Source: Qipengyuania citrea (GTDB lineage: Bacteria > Pseudomonadota > Alphaproteobacteria > Sphingomonadales > Sphingomonadaceae). From it: a stretch of 64,000 nt of DNA. The notes beneath the pieces are model-generated. The model saw only the letters and a list, made by a program, of their open reading frames with translations, made no database searches and was not told where the DNA came from. Position numbers and translations under genes: made by a program. Positions 57,426 through 64,000 of the stretch are shown here, in pieces. Within the stretch, counting starts at the first letter, position 1. Each line of letters begins with the position of its first letter. The stretch covers positions 639,360 to 703,359 of the forward strand of contig NZ_WTYG01000002.1 in assembly GCF_009828015.1 (NCBI RefSeq), in the 5' to 3' direction.

Positions 57426-57450
57426 GGAACATTGCTGCGCAAGTTGCGTT
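57426..57450 (+). promoter_or_regulatory. EcfG-type general-stress promoter for the DUF883/holin cluster
   Basis: GGAAC (57426-57430), a 16-bp spacer and CGTT (57447-57450) match the EcfG (SigT) consensus exactly. It lies 56 bp before the first ATG of the cluster. A separate dyad ACTCCC/GGGAGT at 57390-57406 lies between this promoter and enolase. Confidence 0.65.
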
Positions 57451-57505
57451 GCACCATCGAAGGCGTATCGCCGAACCAATACCGACCGAGGGGAAGGACA
57501 AAACG

Positions 57506-58123
57506 ATGGCAGACACACCCGCAGCCGGCGCGCCGAAAAAGCGCAAGACCCCGGCCACCAAGACATCCGCAGCCAAGAAGACCAAGGCTGCCAAGAAACC
57601 CGCAGTACAGGAGACAGCCCCCATGACCGACACCGCTACTTCGACCGACCATCGCAGCGAAGCCAAGTCGCGCTTCAACGCCGCGCTTGAAGAAGCCAAG
57701 GCCGGTGCCGCCGCGCTGAAGGCGGAAGGCAAGGACCGCGCGAATGCTTATCGCGAGCAGGCGAAGGGCAAGGGCAACGACTGGACTGCCGATGCCAAGG
57801 CTGCCGGCGAAGACGCCAAGGTCAAGGGCGTCGAACTGGCCACCGAAGGCAAGGTCAAGGCAGGCGAAGGCCTCCGCTCGCTCAGCAAGATGGTGAACGA
57901 GAACGCCTATCAGATCGACGAGAAGCTGGGTGCCAAGTACGGCGACTATGCCCGCAACGCTTCGAAATCGCTCGACGGCTATGCCTCGCGCCTCGATGAG
58001 AAGAGCGTCGACGAGCTGGTCGAAGACGGCCGTGAATTCGTCCGTCGCAGCCCCGGCAAGGCGATCGGTATCGCCGCAGTCGTCGGCTTCATGGTTTCGC
58101 GCCTGTTTCGCGGTTCGCGCTAA
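57506..58123 (+). CDS. DUF883 (ElaB/YqjD-like) protein with histone-like N-terminus
   Basis: A 205-aa protein. Residues 1-38 are Lys/Ala/Pro-rich and resemble histone H1 tails (KKRKTPATKTSAAKKTKAAK). The middle is a long charged amphipathic helix rich in A, E and K. The end is a ElaB/YqjD-type C-terminus (GREFVRRSPGKAIGIAAVVG then FMVSRLFRGSR), a single membrane anchor. YqjD-type proteins bind ribosomes at the membrane in stationary phase in E. coli; here this is only a lead. It is the first gene of a four-gene cluster behind an EcfG-type promoter. Confidence 0.8.
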   Translation: MADTPAAGAPKKRKTPATKTSAAKKTKAAKKPAVQETAPMTDTATSTDHRSEAKSRFNAALEEAKAGAAALKAEGKDRANAYREQAKGKGNDWTADAKAAGEDAKVKGVELATEGKVKAGEGLRSLSKMVNENAYQIDEKLGAKYGDYARNASKSLDGYASRLDEKSVDELVEDGREFVRRSPGKAIGIAAVVGFMVSRLFRGSR

Positions 58124-58146
58124 GGACTGTGACGACGGGGGCATAC

Positions 58147-58584
58147 ATGCGCGATGACAACACCGAGCGGGCCGCGGATCATCCCGGCCCGCTCGATCTT
58201 CCCGATGGGCACGGCGCCGATCCCGCGCCGACCGATGCGAACCAGCAGCCCTTCTCGCTGGTGGACGACGTCTTCGCACTGATCGAAGACGGCAAGACTT
58301 ATGCCGAGGCGGAAGTCCGCTTCCAGAAAAGCCGCGCCGGTTTCGTCGGCAACCGCATCAAGGGTGCGATTGCCTTCGGCCTTGGCGCGTTCGGCGTGTT
58401 TCACCTTGCCTTGATCGCCGCGACCGTCGGGCTGGTCATTGCACTGGCTCCCATCGTGGGGCCGTGGGGCGCAACCGCTATCGTGACGTTGGCACTGATC
58501 GCCGCCGGCATCGCGCTGCTGTGGCTGCTGAAGGGCCGTCTCGACGATATCCGCGACGCTTTCGACGATGGAGAGAGCGAATGA
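58147..58584 (+). CDS. Phage-holin-superfamily-III-like (YqjE-like) membrane protein
   Basis: A 145-aa protein. A polar N-terminal region (residues 1-65) ends in SLVDDVFALIEDGKTYAEAE, followed by two membrane helices (IAFGLGAFGVFHLALIAATV and ATAIVTLALIAAGIALLWLL). This layout matches the holin-X/YqjE group, whose cellular members are envelope stress proteins rather than lysis proteins. The ATG at 58147 is used; a GTG at 58129 would add six residues. It overlaps the next gene by ATGA. Confidence 0.75.
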   Translation: MRDDNTERAADHPGPLDLPDGHGADPAPTDANQQPFSLVDDVFALIEDGKTYAEAEVRFQKSRAGFVGNRIKGAIAFGLGAFGVFHLALIAATVGLVIALAPIVGPWGATAIVTLALIAAGIALLWLLKGRLDDIRDAFDDGESE

Positions 58585-58904
58585 CCGATCGTCTCGCCCG
58601 AATGCTCGAAGACAAGTATCTGCGCGATTCCGCGCGGGCCCTGGTTGAAGCGGATATCGAACATCTCAAGACCGACGTGGCTCAGAAAAGCCTTGCCACA
58701 CGCGCGATGGAGCGCGCCCGCGAAGGCGCGGCCGAGCTCTATGACGAGGCCATCGACATCGCCGACGACAACAAGGGCGCACTCGCTGCCCTGCTTGCCG
58801 CAGTGGTCCTGTGGTTCGCGCGCAACCCGATCCTGGAGATGCTCGGCTTTGCATCCGACCATGACGGCGCAGACCGCGCTGATGACGACGATGCGGAACA
58901 TTAG
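58581..58904 (+). CDS. Small stress-cluster protein with one membrane segment
   Basis: A 107-aa protein. An amphipathic helical region (residues 1-65, with DSARALVEADIEHLKTDVAQ) is followed by a hydrophobic stretch ALAALLAAVVLWFARNPIL and a very acidic tail (DHDGADRADDDDAEH). No named family. It occupies the place of the small yqjK gene in the E. coli yqjD-yqjE-yqjK group. Start overlaps the holin-like gene by ATGA. Confidence 0.7.
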   Translation: MTDRLARMLEDKYLRDSARALVEADIEHLKTDVAQKSLATRAMERAREGAAELYDEAIDIADDNKGALAALLAAVVLWFARNPILEMLGFASDHDGADRADDDDAEH

Positions 58905-58952
58905 GCGCACGGCGCACGTTGGACTGACGAACAGCAAATTCGGAGAAACACC

Positions 58953-59483
58953 ATGGCAGACACTGCAGAAAACAACGTCACGCCCATCAGCGCGGACAGC
59001 AAGCTGACCGATGAACAGAAGCGCGAAAAGCTGCGTGAACGCATCGAAGCAGGCGAACAGCGCAACGAGGAACGCACGCTGGCCGAACAGGCCAAGGATG
59101 CTGCCGATAGCGCAATGGAATTCACCAAGAAGCATCCCTTTGCAGTCGTCGGCGGTGTGCTGCTTGCCGGCCTCGCAATTGGCGCGATGACGCGTCCAGG
59201 CCGCCGGATCGGGCGGCGCGGCGGTGCCTTCGCGGCGCTCGCGGCCGACACCGCCCTCGCCTATGGCGCGCGGATGGTCGACGGAGTGCTCGATGGAGCG
59301 CAATATGCCGGGGACCGGATCGAAGACCTGGGCGAAAGCACCGCGACCACCGCACGTGGTCTGCGCCGCGACGCCGCTTACAAGCTCGATGTTGCCGGCG
59401 ACGCGCTGCGCGCCTCGAGCCGCAAGGCCAGCCGCAAGGGCAGCCGCGCCTACCGTTCGTTGCGGACGCGCATCACCCACTGA
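58953..59483 (+). CDS. Membrane-anchored stress-cluster protein, DUF883-like
   Basis: A 176-aa protein. The N-terminal third is a charged helix (KLTDEQKREKLRERIEAGEQ). Then comes KHPFAVVGGVLLAGLAIGAM near residue 68, which resembles the DUF883 membrane anchor, and a helical region ending in a strongly basic tail (RASSRKASRKGSRAYRSLR). The basic tail could contact nucleic acid or anionic lipid. It is the last gene of the cluster and is followed by a terminator. Confidence 0.72.
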   Translation: MADTAENNVTPISADSKLTDEQKREKLRERIEAGEQRNEERTLAEQAKDAADSAMEFTKKHPFAVVGGVLLAGLAIGAMTRPGRRIGRRGGAFAALAADTALAYGARMVDGVLDGAQYAGDRIEDLGESTATTARGLRRDAAYKLDVAGDALRASSRKASRKGSRAYRSLRTRITH

Positions 59484-59507
59484 TCGCGTGAAACAAACCG
59501 ATGCCGT

Positions 59508-59541
59508 AGCGGCGCGCCGGGCTTGCCTGTCGCGCCGCTTT
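59508..59541 (+). terminator. Intrinsic terminator of the stress cluster
   Basis: A 9-bp stem AGCGGCGCG / CGCGCCGCT (59508-59516, 59531-59539) has a 14-nt loop containing a minor GGC/GCC stem, and TTT (59539-59541) follows. It lies 25 bp after the last stop of the cluster. Confidence 0.6.
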
Positions 59542-59590
59542 CGCTATGTGCGGCACGCATTCCTCCCTCCCCATCGAGAAAGAAACAGCC

Positions 59591-59821
59591 ATGGAAGAAA
59601 AAGAGAGCAAACAGACGCTCTACCTCGTCATGGGCGGCCGTGTGTCCGACCCGCGCAGCGTGACCTTCACCGATCCCGAGAGCCTGCATGTCGCGGGTGT
59701 GTACAGCACCTATGAAAATGCGGTCGAAGCGTGGCGCTCGAACGCGCAGCGCACCGTGGACGATGCCGAAATGAAGTATGTGATCGTCCACCTGCACAAG
59801 CTGCTCGATCCCGGCGCCTGA
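59591..59821 (+). CDS. DUF4170 domain protein
   Basis: A 76-aa protein matching the small DUF4170 family: LYLVMGGRVSDPRSVTFTD and GVYSTYENAVEAWRSNAQRT, ending VIVHLHKLLDP. The function is unknown; the family is common in alphaproteobacteria. The ATG at 59591 follows GAGAAAGAAA. The next gene begins 7 bp after its stop. Confidence 0.82.
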   Translation: MEEKESKQTLYLVMGGRVSDPRSVTFTDPESLHVAGVYSTYENAVEAWRSNAQRTVDDAEMKYVIVHLHKLLDPGA

Positions 59822-59828
59822 TCGCGCG

Positions 59829-60317
59829 ATGGCCCATGTCGTCAGGCCTTACCGCGATGACGATGCCGAAGCGCTGGCCGGGATACTGGCGGCGGCGATC
59901 ACCCGGATCGGCCCCGCCGCCTATTCCGCCGAGCAGGTCGCTGCCTGGTCGGCGCGGCATCCCGGGGCCGCGCAGTACCGCCAGCGCGCGGGGGCAGGCG
60001 ATGTCATCTTCGTGGCCGCGGATCCCGCCGATCTGCCGGTCGCGTATCTGCTGATGGAACCCGATGGTCATGTCGACCATCTCTATATCCATCCCGATCA
60101 CACGCGGTGCGGACTGGCCACGCAACTGCTTGCCGCGGCCGAGACGCATGCCCGGCGCGAGGAGTTCAGCCGCCTCTACACCGAGGCGAGCGATCTTGCG
60201 CGCCCCGTTTTCGCCCGCGCAGGCTATACGGCGACGAAAAAGCGCGAATTCGCCATCGCCCATGAGGGCCGGGACGTCCCGATCCACAATTGGGCGATGG
60301 AAAAGACGCTCAGATGA
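59829..60317 (+). CDS. GNAT family N-acetyltransferase
   Basis: A 162-aa GNAT protein. The N-terminus [19 protein letters not shown] is typical, and the acetyl-CoA-binding segment is [23 protein letters not shown] near residues 85-108 (R/Q-x-x-G/A variant). [14 protein letters not shown] near 135 forms the last beta-alpha unit. The acceptor is unknown. It is coupled to DUF4170 by a 7-bp gap and its 3' end overlaps greA by 8 bp on the opposite strand. Confidence 0.85.
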   Translation: MAHVVRPYRDDDAEALAGILAAAITRIGPAAYSAEQVAAWSARHPGAAQYRQRAGAGDVIFVAADPADLPVAYLLMEPDGHVDHLYIHPDHTRCGLATQLLAAAETHARREEFSRLYTEASDLARPVFARAGYTATKKREFAIAHEGRDVPIHNWAMEKTLR

Positions 60318-60777
60318 ACTCGATTTTCTCGATCAGGTAGAACTTTTCGCCCGAGGGCACGGTCACTTCGACCTCTTCCCCGAGCTGCTTGCCGATCAGC
60401 GCGCGGCCGATGGGCGAATTGTAGCTGATCCGGCCCTTCCCCGCATCGGCCTCGGTCTGGCCGACGATCTGGTACCTGATCGGCTTCTCGTCCTCGTCCA
60501 GCAACGTCACCGTGGCACCGAAAATGACGCGGTCGCCCGAAAGCGTCGCCGGATCGATGATCTGCGCGCGGCTGACCTTGTCTTCGATATCGGAAATGCT
60601 CGCCTCGACCTGGCCCTGGCGTTCCTTGGCCGCGTGGTATTCGGCATTTTCCGACAGGTCGCCATGCGCTCGCGCTTCCTCGATCGCATCGACGATCAAC
60701 GGGCGCTCGGCGCGCAGGACCTTGAGGTCTGCAGTCAGCTTTTCATAGCCCTCGGCCAACATCGGCACTTTTTCCAT
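60310..60777 (-). CDS. greA: Transcription elongation factor GreA
   Basis: A 155-aa factor that stimulates transcript cleavage by backtracked RNA polymerase. The N-terminal coiled coil carries the acidic tip [15 protein letters not shown] near residue 40, and the C-terminal domain has [18 protein letters not shown]. The ATG at 60777 fits the family; the frame extends to 60804 but is not conserved. It lies downstream of carB, the usual alphaproteobacterial order carA-carB-greA. Confidence 0.95.
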   Translation of the reverse strand: MEKVPMLAEGYEKLTADLKVLRAERPLIVDAIEEARAHGDLSENAEYHAAKERQGQVEASISDIEDKVSRAQIIDPATLSGDRVIFGATVTLLDEDEKPIRYQIVGQTEADAGKGRISYNSPIGRALIGKQLGEEVEVTVPSGEKFYLIEKIEFI

Positions 60778-60886
60778 GGGCTTGTGTCCTTCCTGTTCCA
60801 GCATTCCTTCCCGACAATCCTACCGCGGCCCGCAGCGTGCGGAACCCGGCCGGTTCGAATATGAGGAGGAATACGCGTGTTCTTCG

Positions 60887-63800
60887 TCAGCTATAATAGT
60901 CTTGCAACGAACGCACTTCAAGCTGGTCGGGCGAAACCTCTGCTATCGCCTGTGCAACGGCAAGGCAGGCAGCGGCGGTGGTGTAATAGGGCAGCTTCTT
61001 TTCCAGCGCGGCTTCGCGGATCGACTTGCTGTCGAGCAATGATTGCCACCCCTCGGTGGTGTTGAAGATCAGCTGCACATCGCCGTCGATGATCGTGTCG
61101 ACCACATGCGGGCGCCCTTCGGCCACCTTGTTGACCAGTTCTACGTCCACGCCCTGCTGCGCGAGGTAGGACTGCGTGCCGTCGGTGGCGATGACGCGGA
61201 AGCCCTTGTCCAGCAGCGTGCGCACTGCCGGCACGATCAGCGGCTTGTCGGTGTCCTTGACCGATACGAACAGCGTGCCCGACTGCGGCGGTGTCATGCC
61301 TGCACCCAGCTGCGACTTGAGGAAGGCCGCCGCGAATCCGCGGTCGATGCCCATCACTTCGCCGGTCGATTTCATTTCGGGCGACAGCACGGGGTCCGCC
61401 CCCGGGAAGCGCGCGAAGGGGAACACCGCTTCCTTGACCGCCATGTGGTCGGGGTTGAGATCGAACGGTTCGAACGCGCTCAGCGGCTCGCCCGCCATGA
61501 CGCGCGCCGCGACCTTGGCAATGGGCCGGCCGATCGCCTTGGCGACGAAGGGCACCGTGCGGCTGGCGCGCGGATTGACCTCGATCAGGTAAACCTCGCC
61601 ATCCTTGACCGCGAACTGTACGTTCATCAGGCCGCGTACGCTCAGCGCCACCGCCAGTTCGGTAGCCTGGCGTTCCATCTCGCCGATGATCTCGGCGGGC
61701 AGGCTGTAAGGTGGCAGCGTGCAGGCGCTGTCGCCCGAATGGACCCCGGCTTCCTCGATATGCTGCATCACGCCGGCGATCCGCACCTCGGTGCCGTCGG
61801 CGACCACATCGACATCGCATTCGATCGCGTCGCGCAGATACTGGTCGACCAGCACCGGGCTGTCGCCGCTGACATTGACCGCCGTGGCGATGTAGTCGTC
61901 GAGCTGCGCTTCGCTGTCGACGATTTCCATCGCGCGGCCGCCGAGCACGTAGCTCGGGCGCAGCAGCACGGGATAGCCGATCCGCGCCGCGACCGCGGCG
62001 GCCTCGTCGCGGCTCTTGGCGATGCCGTTCATCGGCTGCTTGAGCTTGAGCTTGTTGATTAGCTTGGCAAAGCGTTCGCGGTCTTCGGCAAGGTCGATCG
62101 CATCGGGCGAAGTGCCGAGGATCGGAATCCCTTCACGTTCGAGCGCGGCAGCCAGCTTGAGCGGGGTCTGCCCGCCGAACTGGACGATGACCCCGACCAC
62201 TTCGCCTTTCGACATCTCGACGCGCATGATCTCGAGCACGTCTTCTTCGGTCAGCGGTTCGAAATAGAGCCGGTCGGAAGTGTCGTAATCGGTCGAGACG
62301 GTTTCCGGATTGCAATTGACCATGATGGTTTCGAACCCGGCCTCGGCCAGTGCGAAACAGGCGTGGACGCAGCAATAGTCGAACTCGATACCCTGCCCGA
62401 TGCGGTTGGGTCCGCCGCCCAGGATCACGATCTTCTTGCGGTCGGACGGCATCGCCTCGTCCTCGGCCTCGCCGAAGCTGGGCGCTTCGTAGGTCGAATA
62501 CATATAGGGCGTGATCGCCTCGAATTCGGCGGCGCAGCTGTCGATCCGCTTGTAGACCGGATAGACCCCGAGCTTGCGGCGCAGGTCGCGCACTTCCTGC
62601 TCGCTGGTGGCCCCCGCCATGGCACGCAGCGCGTCATGCAGCAGCCCCGAACGCTTGGCCTGCGTCTCGCCGAGCCCGCCGGCCACACCGACCGAGCGGA
62701 CCGCGAGCGTGGCCAGGCGCTTGTCGGAGAAGCCCATCGCTTTCAGCCGGCGCATTTCGTCCGCCGTATTGGGCAGCCCGTTGTGCGCGATCATCTTCTC
62801 TTCGTAGATGATCGCTTCGATCTGGCGCAGGAACCACGGGTCGAAACCGGTGATCCGGGCGATTTCCTCGACGGTGAAATCCTCGCGGAAGGCCTGAGCG
62901 ATCTTGAGGATGCGGTCGGGCGTCCGCTTGGACAGCGAGGCGGTGATGACCTCGCGGCTGACGCCTTCGAATTCGGTGATGCGGTTGAACCCGTCGAGCC
63001 CGGTTTCGAGCCCGCGCAGCGCCTTCTGCATCGATTCGGCGAAACAGCGGCCGATCGCCATGACCTCGCCGACCGATTTCATCGCGGTCGACAGCTCGTT
63101 CTTCGATCCCTTGAACTTCTCGAATGCGAAGCGCGGGATCTTGGTGACCACGTAGTCGATCGTCGGCTCGAAGCTGGCCGGGGTCGCGCCAGTGATCTCG
63201 TTCTGGATCTCGTCGAGCGTGTAGCCCACCGCCAGCTTGGCGGCGACGCGCGCGATCGGGAAGCCGGTGGCCTTCGATGCCAGCGCGGAGGAACGCGACA
63301 CGCGCGGGTTCATCTCGATCACGATCAGGCGGCCGTCGGCGGGATTGACCGCGAACTGGACATTCGACCCGCCGGTTTCGACACCGATCTCGCGCAGCAC
63401 GTTGATGCTGGCGGTGCGCATGATCTGGTATTCCTTGTCGGTCAGCGTCAGCGCGGGCGCCACGGTGATGCTGTCGCCGGTATGCACCCCCATCGGATCG
63501 ACATTCTCGATCGCGCAGATGATGATGCAATTGTCCTTGCGGTCGCGCACCACCTCCATCTCGTATTCCTTCCACCCGAGGAGCGATTCCTCGATCAGGA
63601 CTTCCGTGGTGGGCGAGGCATCGAGCCCGTCGCGGACGATCCGTTCGAACTCGGCCTTGTTGTAGGCAATGCCGCCGCCGGTCCCGCCCAGCGTGAAGCT
63701 GGGGCGGATGATCGACGGCAGGCCGGTGCGTTCGAGCACCGCATAGGCCTCGTCGACCGTGGTGGCGACGCCGCTGCGTGCGCTTTCGAGGCCGATCTTG

Positions 63801-64000
63801 TCCATCGCCTCGCGGAAACGCTGGCGGTTCTCGGCCTTGTCAATCGCATCGGCATCGGCGCCGATCATCTGCACGCCGTATTTCTCGAAAGTGCCGTCGT
63901 TGAACAAAGCCAGCGCGCAGTTGAGCGCGGTCTGCCCGCCCATCGTCGGCAGCACCGCATCGGGGCGTTCCTTCTCGATGATCTTGGCGACGATCTCGGG
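60887..64000 (-). CDS. carB: Carbamoyl-phosphate synthase large subunit (5' end beyond the window)
   Basis: 1037 codons plus stop are present; the reading frame runs off the window edge, so about the first 60-80 residues are missing. Both ATP-grasp halves are seen: [17 protein letters not shown] and [19 protein letters not shown] in the first, [17 protein letters not shown] and VDVVADG in the second. The linker [10 protein letters not shown] and the C-terminal MGS-like allosteric domain ([20 protein letters not shown]) follow. It makes carbamoyl phosphate for pyrimidines and arginine. greA follows after a 109-bp gap in which I see no terminator. Confidence 0.96.
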   Translation of the reverse strand, partial: PEIVAKIIEKERPDAVLPTMGGQTALNCALALFNDGTFEKYGVQMIGADADAIDKAENRQRFREAMDKIGLESARSGVATTVDEAYAVLERTGLPSIIRPSFTLGGTGGGIAYNKAEFERIVRDGLDASPTTEVLIEESLLGWKEYEMEVVRDRKDNCIIICAIENVDPMGVHTGDSITVAPALTLTDKEYQIMRTASINVLREIGVETGGSNVQFAVNPADGRLIVIEMNPRVSRSSALASKATGFPIARVAAKLAVGYTLDEIQNEITGATPASFEPTIDYVVTKIPRFAFEKFKGSKNELSTAMKSVGEVMAIGRCFAESMQKALRGLETGLDGFNRITEFEGVSREVITASLSKRTPDRILKIAQAFREDFTVEEIARITGFDPWFLRQIEAIIYEEKMIAHNGLPNTADEMRRLKAMGFSDKRLATLAVRSVGVAGGLGETQAKRSGLLHDALRAMAGATSEQEVRDLRRKLGVYPVYKRIDSCAAEFEAITPYMYSTYEAPSFGEAEDEAMPSDRKKIVILGGGPNRIGQGIEFDYCCVHACFALAEAGFETIMVNCNPETVSTDYDTSDRLYFEPLTEEDVLEIMRVEMSKGEVVGVIVQFGGQTPLKLAAALEREGIPILGTSPDAIDLAEDRERFAKLINKLKLKQPMNGIAKSRDEAAAVAARIGYPVLLRPSYVLGGRAMEIVDSEAQLDDYIATAVNVSGDSPVLVDQYLRDAIECDVDVVADGTEVRIAGVMQHIEEAGVHSGDSACTLPPYSLPAEIIGEMERQATELAVALSVRGLMNVQFAVKDGEVYLIEVNPRASRTVPFVAKAIGRPIAKVAARVMAGEPLSAFEPFDLNPDHMAVKEAVFPFARFPGADPVLSPEMKSTGEVMGIDRGFAAAFLKSQLGAGMTPPQSGTLFVSVKDTDKPLIVPAVRTLLDKGFRVIATDGTQSYLAQQGVDVELVNKVAEGRPHVVDTIIDGDVQLIFNTTEGWQSLLDSKSIREAALEKKLPYYTTAAACLAVAQAIAEVSPDQLEVRSLQDYYS

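Noticed and set aside
58147-58584. Holin-like gene as a prophage remnant
   Set aside because: It belongs to the YqjE-like group within a four-gene stress cluster behind an EcfG promoter; no lysin, capsid or other phage genes are present.
60878-61065. A short plus-strand frame starting with GTG after a good AGGAGGAA
   Set aside because: It lies antisense to the end of carB, has no recognizable domain, and the ribosome-binding-site match is likely chance.

Overview
This is a gene-dense, GC-rich chromosomal window from an alphaproteobacterium, most probably a member of the Sphingomonadales (Erythrobacteraceae/Sphingomonadaceae type). The assignment rests on gene content and order (rsmI-yraN-gshB, glyQ-glyS-ppdK, mreBCD-mrdA-rodA, RibBX plus RibH), on promoters of the alphaproteobacterial EcfG type (GGAAC-N16-CGTT), and on a small PEP-CTERM protein. 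There are 64 protein genes, of which one is truncated at each window edge, one tRNA-Lys(CTT), no rRNA, no CRISPR array, no integrase-bearing island and no transposase. Only one stretch longer than 300 bp (25522-25870) has no protein gene, and it looks like a structured non-coding RNA.

Layout. 1-5101: hemW-xerC on +, then dedA, gshB, yraN and rsmI on -. 5139-9599: a PBP-activator lipoprotein, parE (topoisomerase IV) and an alpha/beta hydrolase-OsmC fusion. 9690-13335: a MoxR ATPase and its VWA/CoxE-like partner, separated by a soluble methyl-accepting-type protein on the other strand. 13408-21310: two MFS transporters, a NamZ-type muramidase, a DOMON-like protein, tyrS, a PilZ protein, cysK and a dienelactone hydrolase. 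21356-26644: a membrane diguanylate cyclase, a merR-acyl-CoA dehydrogenase operon, hisI, the ncRNA candidate and comF. 26700-36917: a methyltransferase, the glyQ-glyS-ppdK operon with two compound REP elements (one translated inside glyS), two tandem TraB/GumN lipoproteins, rplY and pth. 37024-44505: a PEP-CTERM protein with a sigma-54-like promoter, a Tat-exported SDR, ychF, a nucleotide pyrophosphatase/phosphodiesterase lipoprotein, a DUF1206 membrane protein, a MaoC dehydratase, a small lipoprotein and mutL. 44700-50430: the complete rod-shape operon mreB-mreC-mreD-mrdA-rodA. 50427-53570: a LuxR solo, a small Cys-rich protein, tRNA-Lys, an HTH-RibBX fusion and ribH. 53567-64000: a phosphotransferase with its partner, a small membrane protein, enolase, a four-gene envelope-stress cluster (DUF883/holin-like), DUF4170, a GNAT acetyltransferase, greA and most of carB.

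Most genes are housekeeping, tightly packed with ATGA or TGATG overlaps in operons; four convergent pairs share their stop codons. The most notable points are: (i) a riboflavin enzyme (RibBX) with an N-terminal Cro/CI-like HTH, preceded by two copies of an ATCACAT...ATGTGAT palindrome and no FMN riboswitch, which suggests a self-regulating enzyme; (ii) EcfG general-stress promoters in front of the DUF883/holin cluster and the DUF1206 gene; (iii) an 86-nt compound REP element inserted in frame in glyS, with a second copy just upstream; (iv) an intergenic transcript candidate ending in a GNRA-loop terminator at 25837-25866; (v) a -24/-12 promoter in front of the PEP-CTERM gene.
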